From assembly GCA_965205845.1 (NCBI GenBank), contig CBDBIG010000002.1, positions 186,001 through 250,000 on the forward strand: DNA of 64,000 nucleotides, written 5' to 3'. A program made the translations under genes and the position numbers. A model generated the notes under the pieces. That model saw only the letters and a program-made list of their open reading frames with translations. It did no database searches and was not told the origin of the DNA. Positions 28,062 through 37,100 of the stretch are shown here, piece by piece. Numbering within the stretch: position 1 is the first letter of the stretch; each line of letters begins with the position of its first letter. The stretch is from CBDBIG01 sp965205845 [NCBI: bacterium] (GTDB lineage: Bacteria; SAR324).

Positions 28062-28592
28062 TTATGCCGACTTTTTCTCTTGCACGGCAGCCAATACGCG
28101 CACCAAACGTGCAGGGGCATCACTTAATGCCGCTACCAGTTGGGTTTGTGGTGCCCTCATCAAGCCAAGCAATTTTGCCAGTAATTCTTCGCGAGAAGGC
28201 AGTTTACTCAGCGCATCCATTTGCTGTGCATCTAGCAAGGTGCTTTCCCCTTTGGAGACCAGCACCGCTGCAATAAACCTTATCTTTTCTTCTTTGTCTT
28301 TCATAAAAGAGGCAAAATTTTTGGCGACACCCACAGGATCTGCCCCATAAATCAAGGTGCGTTGCTCTTTTAAGTGTTCTGCCAATGCTTGAAAGGAGGT
28401 ATGTTCAATGGCGCGTTTGCTTAAGCGGTTGTGCAATACCCGCACTTTGGCGTTGACGGTGTTCATGCTTTTACGCAAGAGCGTCGTCTGTGCCACACTC
28501 ACGCCTGTGGCATGAAAGAGCACGCCGACAGCGGCCTGCTCAAACACCTCGCGCATTTGCACGATCAGTTCTTCTTTTTGTGTACGTTTCAT
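28062..28592 (-). CDS. rplJ: 50S ribosomal protein L10
   Basis: A 176-residue L10, which anchors L7/L12 dimers to the ribosome. VLHNRLSKRAIEH-type RNA-binding sequence, YGADPVGVAKNFASFMKD and the C-terminal helix for L7/L12 (ending VLAAVQEKKSA) are present. It is the first gene after an unusually long 638-base gap following rplA, where a leader that L10 itself can bind would be expected. Confidence 0.96.
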   Translation of the reverse strand: MKRTQKEELIVQMREVFEQAAVGVLFHATGVSVAQTTLLRKSMNTVNAKVRVLHNRLSKRAIEHTSFQALAEHLKEQRTLIYGADPVGVAKNFASFMKDKEEKIRFIAAVLVSKGESTLLDAQQMDALSKLPSREELLAKLLGLMRAPQTQLVAALSDAPARLVRVLAAVQEKKSA

Positions 28593-29230
28593 AAACGGTT
28601 TTATGTTTTAAAGGGTTGGTGAATCACTACTACGGCGTTATCGGTTATCGCAGCATGTTTGGCTGCCACGGTTGAATATTACCGCCAAGGCTTGCCCGCA
28701 ACACAGCACGTTCATTGGCTATACTGCGCATCTGAGCAAGGCACAAAAATGCCCTTTACCAAAGGCGTGTGCCTATCCGTGTGTGTTTGTCACAAAATAA
28801 AGGCGTTCGAAAAGGCGGGCGCCTCTCAACGAGAAGCACTAACTTGGGAGGGAGACCACATGATTGCAATCCATTTCCTATTAAAACCCTTTTCAAGGCA
28901 GTCCACCGAGCAAGCCATGCTTATCACGGTCACTCACTTACCAAAAAATAGACAACAAAGCCTTTTTTTCCCAGCATACGCTAAGGGCTGTATTTTTGAT
29001 GTACAGCACAAAAAGGCCTCATTTTGATGCAAGTAATGTTTCCGTCTCAAGCAGGGTTTTTGTGTTTAAGCTCCAAAGGCATCACGATGCCTGCAAAAGA
29101 GCCCCGACTGTCTACGACTTGATGATTAAGCAAAGCAAATCAACATGCTTGTACGTGATTACAATAGGCAAATAGCTTTCATGAACAACATCTGCGAAAC
29201 CCTCACAACTAGCACTGAATGGGTTCATTT
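28593..29230. other. Long rplA-rplJ spacer, probable rplJ leader
   Basis: No protein gene is supported in these 638 bases. On the minus strand it is the 5' leader of rplJL, a position where many bacteria have an L10-binding autoregulatory RNA. Short dyads are visible, for example AGGCAT/ATGCCT at 29077-29092 and GCTGTA/TACAGC at about 28987-29007. I cannot fold the whole leader by eye, so the regulatory role is inferred from position. Confidence 0.4.
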
Positions 29231-29917
29231 TTAAGTTAGAGCTGTGGGTTCAAGCGCAATTCCTGGGCCCATGGTGGAACTCAAGGCGATTTTTTGCATA
29301 TAAACCCCCTTTGCCGAGGCGGGGCGCAAGCGTTTTACCACTTCCACCACGGCAAGGATATTTTCTTTTAGTTTGGATTCATCAAAGGAGGCACGCCCGA
29401 CGGGAGCGTGCAACACTCCCGCCTTATCCACGCGAAATTCCACTTGCCCTTTTTTAATGTTCCCAATCGCCTTGCCCACCTCGGTGGTAACACTACCCGT
29501 GCGTGGGTTTGGCATCAGGCCTCGCGGGCCAAGTACCTTCCCCACCTTACTGACCATAGCCATCATATCGGGTGTGGCCACGACGCGATCAAACTCGAGC
29601 CAGCCTGCTTGAATTTTGGCAATCATGTCTTCCGCACCCACATCGTCGGCACCTGCTTGTTTGGCTTCGGCTGTTTTTTCACCTTTCACCAGGGCAAGAA
29701 CACGCACGGGCTTGCCAACCCCATGGGGCAAATCGACCACCCCGCGCACCAACTGCTCCGCTTTGCGTGGGTCAACCCCCAGATTAAACGCAATATCGAC
29801 GCTCTCGTCAAATTTGGCAGAAGCGGTCTTCTTCACCACCTGCACCGCTTCACCCAAATTGGTAGGTTTTTTTTCCAACAATTCTTTCCATGCCCGCTCT
29901 CGCCTTGTTTTTTTCAT
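29231..29917 (-). CDS. rplA: 50S ribosomal protein L1
   Basis: A 228-residue L1, the stalk protein near the E site and an autoregulator of its operon in E. coli. [33 protein letters not shown] sequence and the following [17 protein letters not shown] block are diagnostic. The ATG is at 29915-29917. The gap from rplK is 219 bases rather than the usual few bases. Confidence 0.97.
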   Translation of the reverse strand: MKKTRRERAWKELLEKKPTNLGEAVQVVKKTASAKFDESVDIAFNLGVDPRKAEQLVRGVVDLPHGVGKPVRVLALVKGEKTAEAKQAGADDVGAEDMIAKIQAGWLEFDRVVATPDMMAMVSKVGKVLGPRGLMPNPRTGSVTTEVGKAIGNIKKGQVEFRVDKAGVLHAPVGRASFDESKLKENILAVVEVVKRLRPASAKGVYMQKIALSSTMGPGIALEPTALT

Positions 29918-30095
29918 AACTGGCCTTGTTCGACAAATATCCTCATAATCTGTAATCGTGTTTCTTTACGCATGGGTTTTAGAACGATGCGCTCTCACTC
30001 AAAATCCACACGCGTATGCTCAATACAAGCGCCCTTCACGCTACGGGGAATTTGTAGCCAAAGCCGTTGGCCGCAAAAAACACCCAAAGATCACC

Positions 30096-30113
30096 CCCCT
30101 TTCATTAAAGGGG
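30096..30113 (-). terminator. Hairpin in the rplK-rplA gap
   Basis: CCCCTTT and AAAGGGG form a perfect 7-bp stem with a 4-base loop, about 25 bases after the rplK stop. A T-rich stretch (GTGTTTTTTGC) follows only some 15-20 bases later, so it may be an inefficient terminator, an RNA-stability element or an L1 control site. Confidence 0.35.
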
Positions 30114-30136
30114 CAATGGCTTTAAGCAAAAGGAAT

Positions 30137-30559
30137 TTACTCAACCAAATCAACCCCCATACTCTTGGCCGTTCCCGCCACAATTTCCATGGCTGCCTCC
30201 ACATTGTAGCAGTTTAAATCGGGCATTTTTACCTCTGCAATCCCACGCAATTGCGATTTGGTGAGCTTACCAACCTTATCCCGATTAGGCTTGGCGGAAC
30301 CCTTTGCAAGGTCTAATTCTTTACGAATCAGTACCGCCGCAGGGGGTGTTTTGGTAATGAATGTAAACGAACGATCTGCGTATACCGTAATGACAACGGG
30401 AATAATAAGACCCTTCTCTCCTTGGGTTTTGGCATTAAAACCCTTGCAAAATTCCATAATGTTTATCCCGCGCTGCCCCAGCGCCGGTCCAATCGGCGGG
30501 GAGGGGGTGGCTTCCCCCGCTGGAATTTGAAGTTTAATATAACCGCTTATTTTCTTCAC
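30137..30559 (-). CDS. rplK: 50S ribosomal protein L11
   Basis: A 140-residue L11 of the GTPase-associated centre. The N-terminus [23 protein letters not shown], the [11 protein letters not shown] block and [12 protein letters not shown] are diagnostic. It follows nusG in the standard order, with 123 bases between. Confidence 0.98.
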   Translation of the reverse strand: MKKISGYIKLQIPAGEATPSPPIGPALGQRGINIMEFCKGFNAKTQGEKGLIIPVVITVYADRSFTFITKTPPAAVLIRKELDLAKGSAKPNRDKVGKLTKSQLRGIAEVKMPDLNCYNVEAAMEIVAGTAKSMGVDLVE

Positions 30560-30682
30560 AAAATACCTTCTTAATAATTCCCAATTCTAAAACCACCTGC
30601 CCTACGGGCAGCAGAGCATAGCATTCCAAACAAGCACCGATACAAGGTCCCACTTCGGGCGTTCATCCATGGCTGTCATTAT

Positions 30683-31408
30683 CTAGTTTTCTGTTTGAGC
30701 GCGCACCTGGGTGAAGCCCAATTCAACGGGTGTATTGCGCCCTAAAATGCTGATCATTACCCGCAATTTAGCCTTTTCGGTATTTACCTCATCAACGAGC
30801 CCGCTAAAATTAGCAAAAGGTCCCTCAACCACGGTTACCCGTTGCCCCACTTCAAACTCCTCTTTAATGGATGCCTGGCGAACTCCCTCGCTAATTTGGT
30901 TGCGAATACTGTTCAGTTCTTCTTCACCCAGCGGTTTGGGTTTGCCGTCTTTACCCCCAATAAAACCCGATACACGGGGGATATTCATCAGAAAATGCCA
31001 TAAATGGTCGTTGATATCCATTTTGATCAGCACATAACCCGGAAAATAAATAACGTGGGTGTTGCGCTTACGCCCATTTTTTACCCGAACCACACTTTCC
31101 CCAGGCACAAACACCTCTTCTACTTTCTCGGCCAATTCAGGATGTAAAGGCAAGTGGTCTTCAATTAACTGCTTTACCCGCTTCTCAAACCCTGAATAGG
31201 CTTGCATAATGTACCATTTTGCATTTTCAACCGTCGGCCGTGGCTGCTCTTCGGGGAGAGCACTTGCATCGGCAACTGCCTTTGGGGGTGCGAGTGTGGA
31301 CGAACGGGGCTCTTCCTTGCGCACTTCCTCAACCTTGGCATCAAAAGCTGCACTTAAACCAACCAACTGGCTCCTGCTCTCTGGGTTATTCTGTGCGTTT
31401 TTGCTCAT
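30683..31408 (-). CDS. nusG: Transcription factor NusG with N-terminal extension
   Basis: A 241-residue NusG that binds RNA polymerase and couples it to Rho or ribosomes. The NGN domain begins at about residue 64 (KWYIMQAYSGFEKRV). It contains VYFPGYVLIKM-like sequence and ends before the KOW domain (FEVGQRVTVVEGPFANFSGLVDEVN). The ~62 residues before the NGN domain are charged, Pro/Ala-rich and absent from ordinary NusG proteins of about 180 residues. No better internal start is obvious. It lies between secE and rplK as usual. Confidence 0.95.
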   Translation of the reverse strand: MSKNAQNNPESRSQLVGLSAAFDAKVEEVRKEEPRSSTLAPPKAVADASALPEEQPRPTVENAKWYIMQAYSGFEKRVKQLIEDHLPLHPELAEKVEEVFVPGESVVRVKNGRKRNTHVIYFPGYVLIKMDINDHLWHFLMNIPRVSGFIGGKDGKPKPLGEEELNSIRNQISEGVRQASIKEEFEVGQRVTVVEGPFANFSGLVDEVNTEKAKLRVMISILGRNTPVELGFTQVRAQTEN

Positions 31409-31500
31409 GGGCTATATCACTGTTTTATCTGAAGAAAGCGGTCTACAATCGGGTGTGGTTCTTTGGTTAGATTCCTACTGGCATCTCAAATTGTGCTTGG

Positions 31501-31689
31501 CTAACCACGAATGATGTGTTTCACGGTTTCAGAAAGGCCCAAGTCAACCACTCCCAAATACACCACAAATACCAAGGTAATCACCATAACAATAACAGTA
31601 AACTGCGTTGTGGCTTGGCGGGTAGGCCAAGAAACACGCCTAAACTCTGTAACAGTGTCTCTAAAAAAACCCCTTAAACGATTAAACAT
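31501..31689 (-). CDS. secE: Preprotein translocase subunit SecE
   Basis: A 62-residue SecE with an amphipathic helix (RGFFRDTVTEFRRVSWPTRQ) and one membrane segment. FRRVSWPTRQ is the family signature. SecE stabilises SecY in the translocon. It heads the secE-nusG-rplKAJL run. Neither tuf nor a tRNA-Trp gene is seen upstream, unlike the common arrangement. Confidence 0.96.
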   Translation of the reverse strand: MFNRLRGFFRDTVTEFRRVSWPTRQATTQFTVIVMVITLVFVVYLGVVDLGLSETVKHIIRG

Positions 31690-31841
31690 GGCTTTTTAGC
31701 ACTCCCTCTTAATCTCAAAAAATTTCCCGTTAGAAAGCACCCCACCAATCCTTCATTATGTAAAAATTCTACTTGCAAGCGCAAGCCTCTTTTATCAATT
31801 ATTTTGCCTTCCACAAATGTTTCAGGTTGTATTGCATCCAT
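31674..31841 (-). CDS. Small unknown ORF overlapping the secE start
   Basis: A short frame whose stop overlaps the first codons of secE. From the ATG at 31839-31841 it gives 55 residues including EGKIIDKRGLRLQVEF and VGCFLTGNFLRLR. These look like beta strands and could belong to a small OB-like protein, but I do not recognise a family. No good ribosome site precedes any start, and an in-frame ATG exists further upstream to 31922. It may be a relic. Confidence 0.3.
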   Translation of the reverse strand: MDAIQPETFVEGKIIDKRGLRLQVEFLHNEGLVGCFLTGNFLRLRGSAKKPCLIV

Positions 31842-31996
31842 TGATGAAACGTTTCCGATGTCAGGGGGCATGGTCCACGCTTTGAAGCAAAACACGTTTA
31901 GCCCCGGCACACACGCCACCAAGGCGGCGATCCTAAAAAACCGATAACTGTAGCCTTGGATGTAGTGTGTTTTTGCGCATCCGGGTAAAGCACCCT

Positions 31997-33331
31997 CTAA
32001 GCTTCTAAGCGTGCTTTGTGAAGATCTACGCTACATAAAAGCAATGCCCCAAGTACAAAAAATAGGTTTAAACTTAGAATGGCCAGTTTGGCATCTGCGC
32101 TGAGAAGCAACAACTGACCGTATATCAAAGGCCCAAAAATGCTTGAGAATTTGCCACTTAAAGCAAACAACGAAAAATGGGTGGCACTGCGCTGTTTGGG
32201 TGTAAAACTGGCGTACATGGCACGGCTTAACGATTGAATACCCCCTAAAACCAAACCCACCAACGCAGCAAGGATGTAAAAGCCTTGCAGTGTTGTGACC
32301 ACTTGAGCCATTAAAGTGGCTATGCTAAACAGGACAATGGTCCCCAACAGTGCCGCTTTGGCGCCATAGTGCGCAGCGAATCGGCTGCACAGCAAGGTAC
32401 CGGGGGCAGCAATAAACTGAATCATCACAATAACAGGGATGAGTTCTTTTAAGCTTACCAGCTGGGTTTTTTCCGCATTCAGGTAAATGTGCTGTAAAGC
32501 ATAGGGGGTGGTATTGGCAATTAGGGTCGCCACACCATCGTTATACAGCAAAAAAGCCAGTAAAAACCGTGCTGTGTGCGGGCTTTTGCGCAAACGCAAC
32601 AAACCCTGCCAAATTGAGGGCAGCAAGGGGCTGCTGGTGGGTGGAAGTGTGGGCAGACCCACAATACAAAAAATGCCTAATAACCCCCACCACAATCCCA
32701 CCAGCCAGAAGGTGTGGCGAATATCGCCTTGCGGGGGCACAAACAAAACCAATGCGATGAGCAACACCAAGACCCCACCCACATACCCAGAGGCATAGCC
32801 CCAGCCTGAAAGGCGGTCTTGCTCCTCCGGGCGGGGGCACAATATGGGCAAGAAGGCATTGTATTGCACGTTGCCTCCTTCGTAGCCCACATTGGCTAAA
32901 AAAATAAAACAGCCTACCCACAACCAAGACCAAAATCCTATCCCCAACAATATGGTCAATAAGGCACCACCCACGCAATGCGCTAGCAAGATGCGCTTAT
33001 GCCATGCCTGGGAATCAGCCAAAGCGCTAAAAATAAGCACCAAAAATACTGCGAGCAATGCGGAAATACCCACAAAAAATGACCAGGCCGTTTGAGCAGT
33101 GAGCAAAAAATCGGCCACACGTAAAGCAGGCGCACCGCCATGGATGAGATCTCCTGCTTGGGCTTGCGCATTAAACGTTGCCACAAAATAAGCGGGGCCG
33201 ATGACGGTAATCATGCTTAGCACAAAGGCACTGTTGGCGCAGTCGTACAAAATCCAACGAAGGCGTGCTTTGGTCAAAAAGCCTGCCGCTTTGGGCTTTC
33301 GTTTGCCTCGTTTCAATGCTGTTTTTGCCAT
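31997..33331 (-). CDS. UMF1/Atg22-like MFS transporter
   Basis: A 444-residue membrane protein with about 12 hydrophobic segments. The N-terminal RWILYDCANSAFVLSMITVIGPAYF block is the mark of the UMF1 family (MFS proteins related to the yeast vacuolar effluxer Atg22). The substrate in bacteria is not known. I choose the ATG at 33329-33331, which has GGAGG ten bases upstream. The open frame continues to 33466 only because a copy of the lptF 3' end precedes it. It is the last gene in the skp-fabZ-lptF run. Confidence 0.87.
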   Translation of the reverse strand: MAKTALKRGKRKPKAAGFLTKARLRWILYDCANSAFVLSMITVIGPAYFVATFNAQAQAGDLIHGGAPALRVADFLLTAQTAWSFFVGISALLAVFLVLIFSALADSQAWHKRILLAHCVGGALLTILLGIGFWSWLWVGCFIFLANVGYEGGNVQYNAFLPILCPRPEEQDRLSGWGYASGYVGGVLVLLIALVLFVPPQGDIRHTFWLVGLWWGLLGIFCIVGLPTLPPTSSPLLPSIWQGLLRLRKSPHTARFLLAFLLYNDGVATLIANTTPYALQHIYLNAEKTQLVSLKELIPVIVMIQFIAAPGTLLCSRFAAHYGAKAALLGTIVLFSIATLMAQVVTTLQGFYILAALVGLVLGGIQSLSRAMYASFTPKQRSATHFSLFALSGKFSSIFGPLIYGQLLLLSADAKLAILSLNLFFVLGALLLCSVDLHKARLEA

Positions 33332-33670
33332 TGTTTTAAAGCCTCCGCCCTGGTTTTGCAAGTGAATGCGCAAAAACCCGTAGCACACAATTAAGAATCC
33401 AAGGGATATGCAGCAGTGTGGTATGGGCCTGCTTGTATACAACCAAATCTTTAAAGCCTGCCCCAACGAAGGCGTACCTTGGTCAAAAGCCTGCCGCTTT
33501 GGGCTTTCGTTTGCCTCGTTTCAATGCTGTTTTTGCCATTGTTTTAAAGCCTCCGCCCTGGTTTTGCAAGTGAATGCGCAAAAACCCGTAGCACACAATA
33601 AGAATCCAAGGGATATGCAGCAGTGTGGTATGGGCCTGCTTGTATACAACCAAATCTTTAAAGCCTGCCC
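33256..33670. repeat. ~207-bp tandem duplication at the lptF / UMF1 junction
   Basis: About 207 bases covering the end of lptF and the start of the UMF1 gene occur twice in tandem (about 33256-33462 and 33463-33670). The copies are nearly identical. Differences seen include A5 versus A4 near 33280/33485, one extra T (AATTAAG versus AATAAG), and a few bases near the copy edges. The copy next to the transporter keeps what looks like the ancestral arrangement: an lptF stop just before the transporter ATG. Confidence 0.93.
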
Positions 33671-34697
33671 AGGAAATGTAGTAAAATAAAATGAGCGTAA
33701 GTGCGCGTGCTGCTGTCGTTCCACGGTGTGCCCGTGAGTCTGTAATGGCCATGGGGACAGACACGAGGGCAAAAGCAATGCATGAGAGAGGCACGATAAT
33801 GCGGATGTTGAGCGTTACAAGGGAGGATAGGTACTTTTTTTTGTCTTTGGCGATGATATCGGCAATCAATTCTTTTGTGGTTTCCCCCACTTGGTCACTT
33901 AATTTTAATTCACTTGCAAGGGGTTTGGTTAACCGCCTATGCGATTGCTGGAAGGTGATGTTATCGATGATGCTAAGGCGCGGACCTAAAAAAACCATGT
34001 GCCCATTTTTGAGATCAATGTTTATCTCTTGGTTCGGCAGAGGGTTGACATAGGCTTGGTGGGCATATAGGACCAAGGCAGGGTTTAGTCCTTGCCTTTT
34101 GACAGCCATGGCTCCATCGCTTTGGGGTTTTGTTTGGGGGTCTAATGGCTGGTTTAATACGCGTGGCAAATTGCGATCAATCATGAGCAAATCTTCTGCT
34201 TGGCCATTGTTATTCAGGGTGCTGGTGTAAAAAATAAAGTGAGGATGGTTAAAATTGAGTTGGTTAGGCTTTAGAAGTTGCTGAATGCCACGTTGCAGAA
34301 TTTTGGATCGGAGCAGGTTAAAATCGCGATTGGCCGCAGGTTGAATCCATAGGCTAATTGTTGCGCCAAATAAGGCGATGATACCGCCAAAAATCAAAAA
34401 CGGGGTTACGTATTTCCAAACCGTAATTCCACAAGATCGCCATGCGCTGTACTCATTGTCAGCACTTTGGCGCGTGACCACGATAAAGGTGGTGATGATG
34501 ATAGCAAATGGCAAGGTGGTCGCAACGATTTTAGGCAGCGAGTACACCAAAAGCCAGAAAATATCTTCGGAAGACAAAATGCCCGAAACGGTCTGGCTGG
34601 AGAGCTTGCGCATCAAGCCCAACAACAATGCCCCAAGGCCGACTGTCAGACCGCCAAAAAAAGCGGGAATAATCTCTAAAAAAATACTGCGATACAT
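33483..34697 (-). CDS. lptF: LPS export permease LptF/LptG family
   Basis: A 404-residue YjgP/YjgQ-type permease, part of the ABC complex that extracts lipopolysaccharide from the inner membrane. Membrane helices lie at both ends with a large periplasmic domain between. The N-terminus has FLEIIPAFFGGLTVGLGALLLGL; near the C-terminus FALVSVPMAITDSRAHRG is typical. The last ~43 residues are abnormal. A one-base deletion in the duplicated junction moves the frame after HIPWIL into sequence that includes the transporter's first codons (MAKTALKRG). The intact ancestral end appears to survive in the neighbouring repeat copy. Confidence 0.9.
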   Translation of the reverse strand: MYRSIFLEIIPAFFGGLTVGLGALLLGLMRKLSSQTVSGILSSEDIFWLLVYSLPKIVATTLPFAIIITTFIVVTRQSADNEYSAWRSCGITVWKYVTPFLIFGGIIALFGATISLWIQPAANRDFNLLRSKILQRGIQQLLKPNQLNFNHPHFIFYTSTLNNNGQAEDLLMIDRNLPRVLNQPLDPQTKPQSDGAMAVKRQGLNPALVLYAHQAYVNPLPNQEINIDLKNGHMVFLGPRLSIIDNITFQQSHRRLTKPLASELKLSDQVGETTKELIADIIAKDKKKYLSSLVTLNIRIIVPLSCIAFALVSVPMAITDSRAHRGTTAARALTLILFYYISWAGFKDLVVYKQAHTTLLHIPWILIVCYGFLRIHLQNQGGGFKTMAKTALKRGKRKPKAAGF

Positions 34698-34743
34698 AGT
34701 GTTCTAACGCAGCTTGTCTACAAAAAGCGAGGGGGGAGGTGGT

Positions 34744-35205
34744 CTACTTGAGGTTGATAATACCTGTCATGAGAATGGCATCTGCTACCAGTTTGCCATC
34801 CACTGTGGCACGACATTTCCACGTTATCACGTTAAATTTTTTCTGTTTGAGGCGTACCTCTAAAACGAGCTGATCCCCTGGAAGTACGGGACGACGAAAG
34901 TGCTGTTTATTCGCGCTTAGCAAGCCATAAATCTTCGATTCGTTATCGGCATTCGAGGAGTAAATCCAACAAAATCCCGCCGTTTGTGCAAATGCTTCAA
35001 CAATCAACACCCCCGGCATGATGGGGTAATGCGGGAAATGACCTTCAAAAAACGGCTCATTCCCGCTGATATTTTTTACCGCTTTGCAATACACATAGTC
35101 CTCCATTTCCAAAACGCGGTCAATCATCAAAAACGGATAGCGATGGGGGAGATATTTTTTGATCTCATGAAGACCAAAGCTTCGAATTTGCGTATCAGGA
35201 TCCAA
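34744..35205 (-). CDS. fabZ: (3R)-hydroxymyristoyl-ACP dehydratase FabZ
   Basis: A 153-residue hot-dog fold dehydratase of fatty-acid and lipid A supply. LPHRYPFLMIDRV with the catalytic His and GHFPHYPIMPGVLIVEAFAQTAG with the catalytic Glu are complete. The frame begins with TTG at 35203-35205, the only start that keeps the usual N-terminus. In most proteobacteria it sits between lpxD and lpxA; here it is between skp and lptF and no lpx gene adjoins. Confidence 0.96.
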   Translation of the reverse strand: MDPDTQIRSFGLHEIKKYLPHRYPFLMIDRVLEMEDYVYCKAVKNISGNEPFFEGHFPHYPIMPGVLIVEAFAQTAGFCWIYSSNADNESKIYGLLSANKQHFRRPVLPGDQLVLEVRLKQKKFNVITWKCRATVDGKLVADAILMTGIINLK

Positions 35206-35266
35206 ATTTTTTTAAAGTCCTATTCTAAGGGTTAGCGGGGTATCGGCGGAGAGCTGTTGTCAAGGA

Positions 35267-35836
35267 TTATTTTCGACTTTGAGAGAGGCTGTCGTGCTCT
35301 TTAATCAGGGCGTTGGTGACGTCAATAAAATCGTTTTTAATGTACAAAATCGCCTGTGCGGCACCCTTTTCGAGCACAACATCCAGCTTCTCGCGGGCGG
35401 CAATTTTTCTCACCACTTGGCGGAGCTCAATATAGAGGGCTTCGGTTAGTTTGCGTTCTTGGCGCTGTAAGGAGGCTTGCGCTTTTTGTGCTTCTTGTTG
35501 CAGATCTTGGCGCTGTTTGCGCAAATCCCCTTCTTTACGCTTGCGTGCCGCTGCTTTAAGCACAATGTTTTGCTGTAATAGCTTAATTTGTTGGGATAAC
35601 TGAAGCTCTTTTGCTTTGAGATGTTTCGTCTTCTCTGCTTGTGATGCAAGCAGTACTTTTTTCGAGCGGCGTCCAGCAGTGGTACGGTTAATGGCCGCGT
35701 TTAGGTCCACCACCCCAATGCGCAGCGTCGATACCTTTTGAGCGGAGGCAGTTTGAGGTAATAGCACTGCAGCCTCTAAAACCAACATGGCAAAAATGCA
35801 CAGCACATGACTTAAAAACTGCGAAACATGCTTCAT
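35267..35836 (-). CDS. skp: Periplasmic chaperone Skp / OmpH family
   Basis: A 189-residue secreted protein. The signal peptide ends near TASAQ. A short beta segment (LRIGVVDLNAAINRTTAGRR) follows, then a long charged coiled coil (about residues 60-145), then a C-terminal segment (VVLEKGAAQAILYI) returning to the body. This is the jellyfish-like Skp layout, which holds unfolded outer-membrane proteins. The ATG at 35834-35836 is preferred over an upstream TTG. It heads the fabZ-lptF-transporter run. Confidence 0.88.
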   Translation of the reverse strand: MKHVSQFLSHVLCIFAMLVLEAAVLLPQTASAQKVSTLRIGVVDLNAAINRTTAGRRSKKVLLASQAEKTKHLKAKELQLSQQIKLLQQNIVLKAAARKRKEGDLRKQRQDLQQEAQKAQASLQRQERKLTEALYIELRQVVRKIAAREKLDVVLEKGAAQAILYIKNDFIDVTNALIKEHDSLSQSRK

Positions 35837-37100
35837 AACGTTCAATACTTATTTCAATCGTGGTGGATAGTGAGCAAATCGACGAAGAACTTGTATTTTT
35901 AAACACGCCTAAAATAACGCCAATCAAAAGGAATATCAACCGATTAAATCACCCAACCTGCGACAAAAGCGGTCGATACAACAAAGAGCATGCCGCGCTT
36001 TTTGAAAAAAAAGAAACCCTAGCCGACACCCTACGGATAAAGTCCCCAGCGGTCACCATTAAAGGCAAACTTAAGGGGGTAACTCGCCTGAGGTCGCCAT
36101 GCGGCGTCGATTTAACAGCAGCCCACCACGCCCAAGGCTTGCACCCATCCATAAGGTTGTGGGATAGAAAATGCCGCCGTCGCCGTCAAGCTTCCCCCTT
36201 CTGCCAAGGGGGTAGGATGCACCTTAATAGGGGTTTTCAGTTTGGGCTATCTTGCGCTATCTCAGCCAGCACCTTAGCCCCTAACCCCTAGCGCCTGCTA
36301 CGCCATCCAAGGCCACCTGCCTGCCCGCATGACGTTATCGTCTATAAGCCTTTGAGGCAGTCCGCCAGAGGAATCCGATGTTCGCGCCATTTTTGCGTCT
36401 GCCCGTAGGTCGTTTTGCGATGGGGGCGTCGCGAGCATTGGGGGATGTTTTGCCAAGGTGCTTATAACCTCTCAGTTCACCTACCTTTGCCTCGAGCGCA
36501 GCACAAAATACCCTCCACCCTTGGGGGCAGGGAATAGGTCTCGCTAAAAAGCATCCCCTGGGAGCAGCACTAGCCCAACCCATGGCTAAATGCGTAGGGC
36601 TTTGGGTTGCATTATCCCCTTAAACATCCCTTTTGTGCGCCCTTTTTGTTTGCTCTGAGCGGGCAACATGGCGCACTGGGGTGCAATCATGACGCTCAAG
36701 GTCATCAGCTTTTGTTTTAAGCAGGGAAATAGGGCTTCAAAGATTGCGACTTCGTTTTTGCGATGGAGGCGGGGATTGATACCAACCTTAATGGCTAACC
36801 TTGGGTGGAGGAGGAACTTAAACTTAAGATATCCGGACTGCCAGCGTGCCTTGGCGGCGGGCAAAGACACCCCAAAAGCAGCTAGGCAAAAGGCAGACCA
36901 TTGCTCCTATCAACAAAGGGGAAGCCTCTCCCCCTTACCAAGTGCTTTGTCCCAAAGGCAACCTTTGGGAGCACACGCTTTTTAAAAGCATGTCTTTCGC
37001 TTTGATCTTCAAACCAAAGTGTACATCCAACGGACACCGTGGGCTCTTTTGTGCCTTGGTGCAATCCCATCTGTTATGTAGTTCAAAAGGTTTTTTTGTT
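35837..37100. other. 1.26-kb gene-poor region
   Basis: No real gene is supported. Frames such as 35860-36291 (+) read as translated spacer, without ribosome sites or domains. A 7-bp perfect hairpin (CCCCCTT/AAGGGGG, 36194-36212) is present. The stretch ends at the phage-type gene whose ATG is at 37101. Confidence 0.5.

Noticed and set aside
36194-36212. CCCCCTT/AAGGGGG hairpin as a terminator
   Set aside because: No gene ends nearby and no T tract follows; kept only as a note in the gap description.
35860-36291. 143-codon plus-strand frame as a gene
   Set aside because: The translation is rich in Arg, Cys, Ser and Pro with no domain, and it has no ribosome site; it looks like translated spacer.
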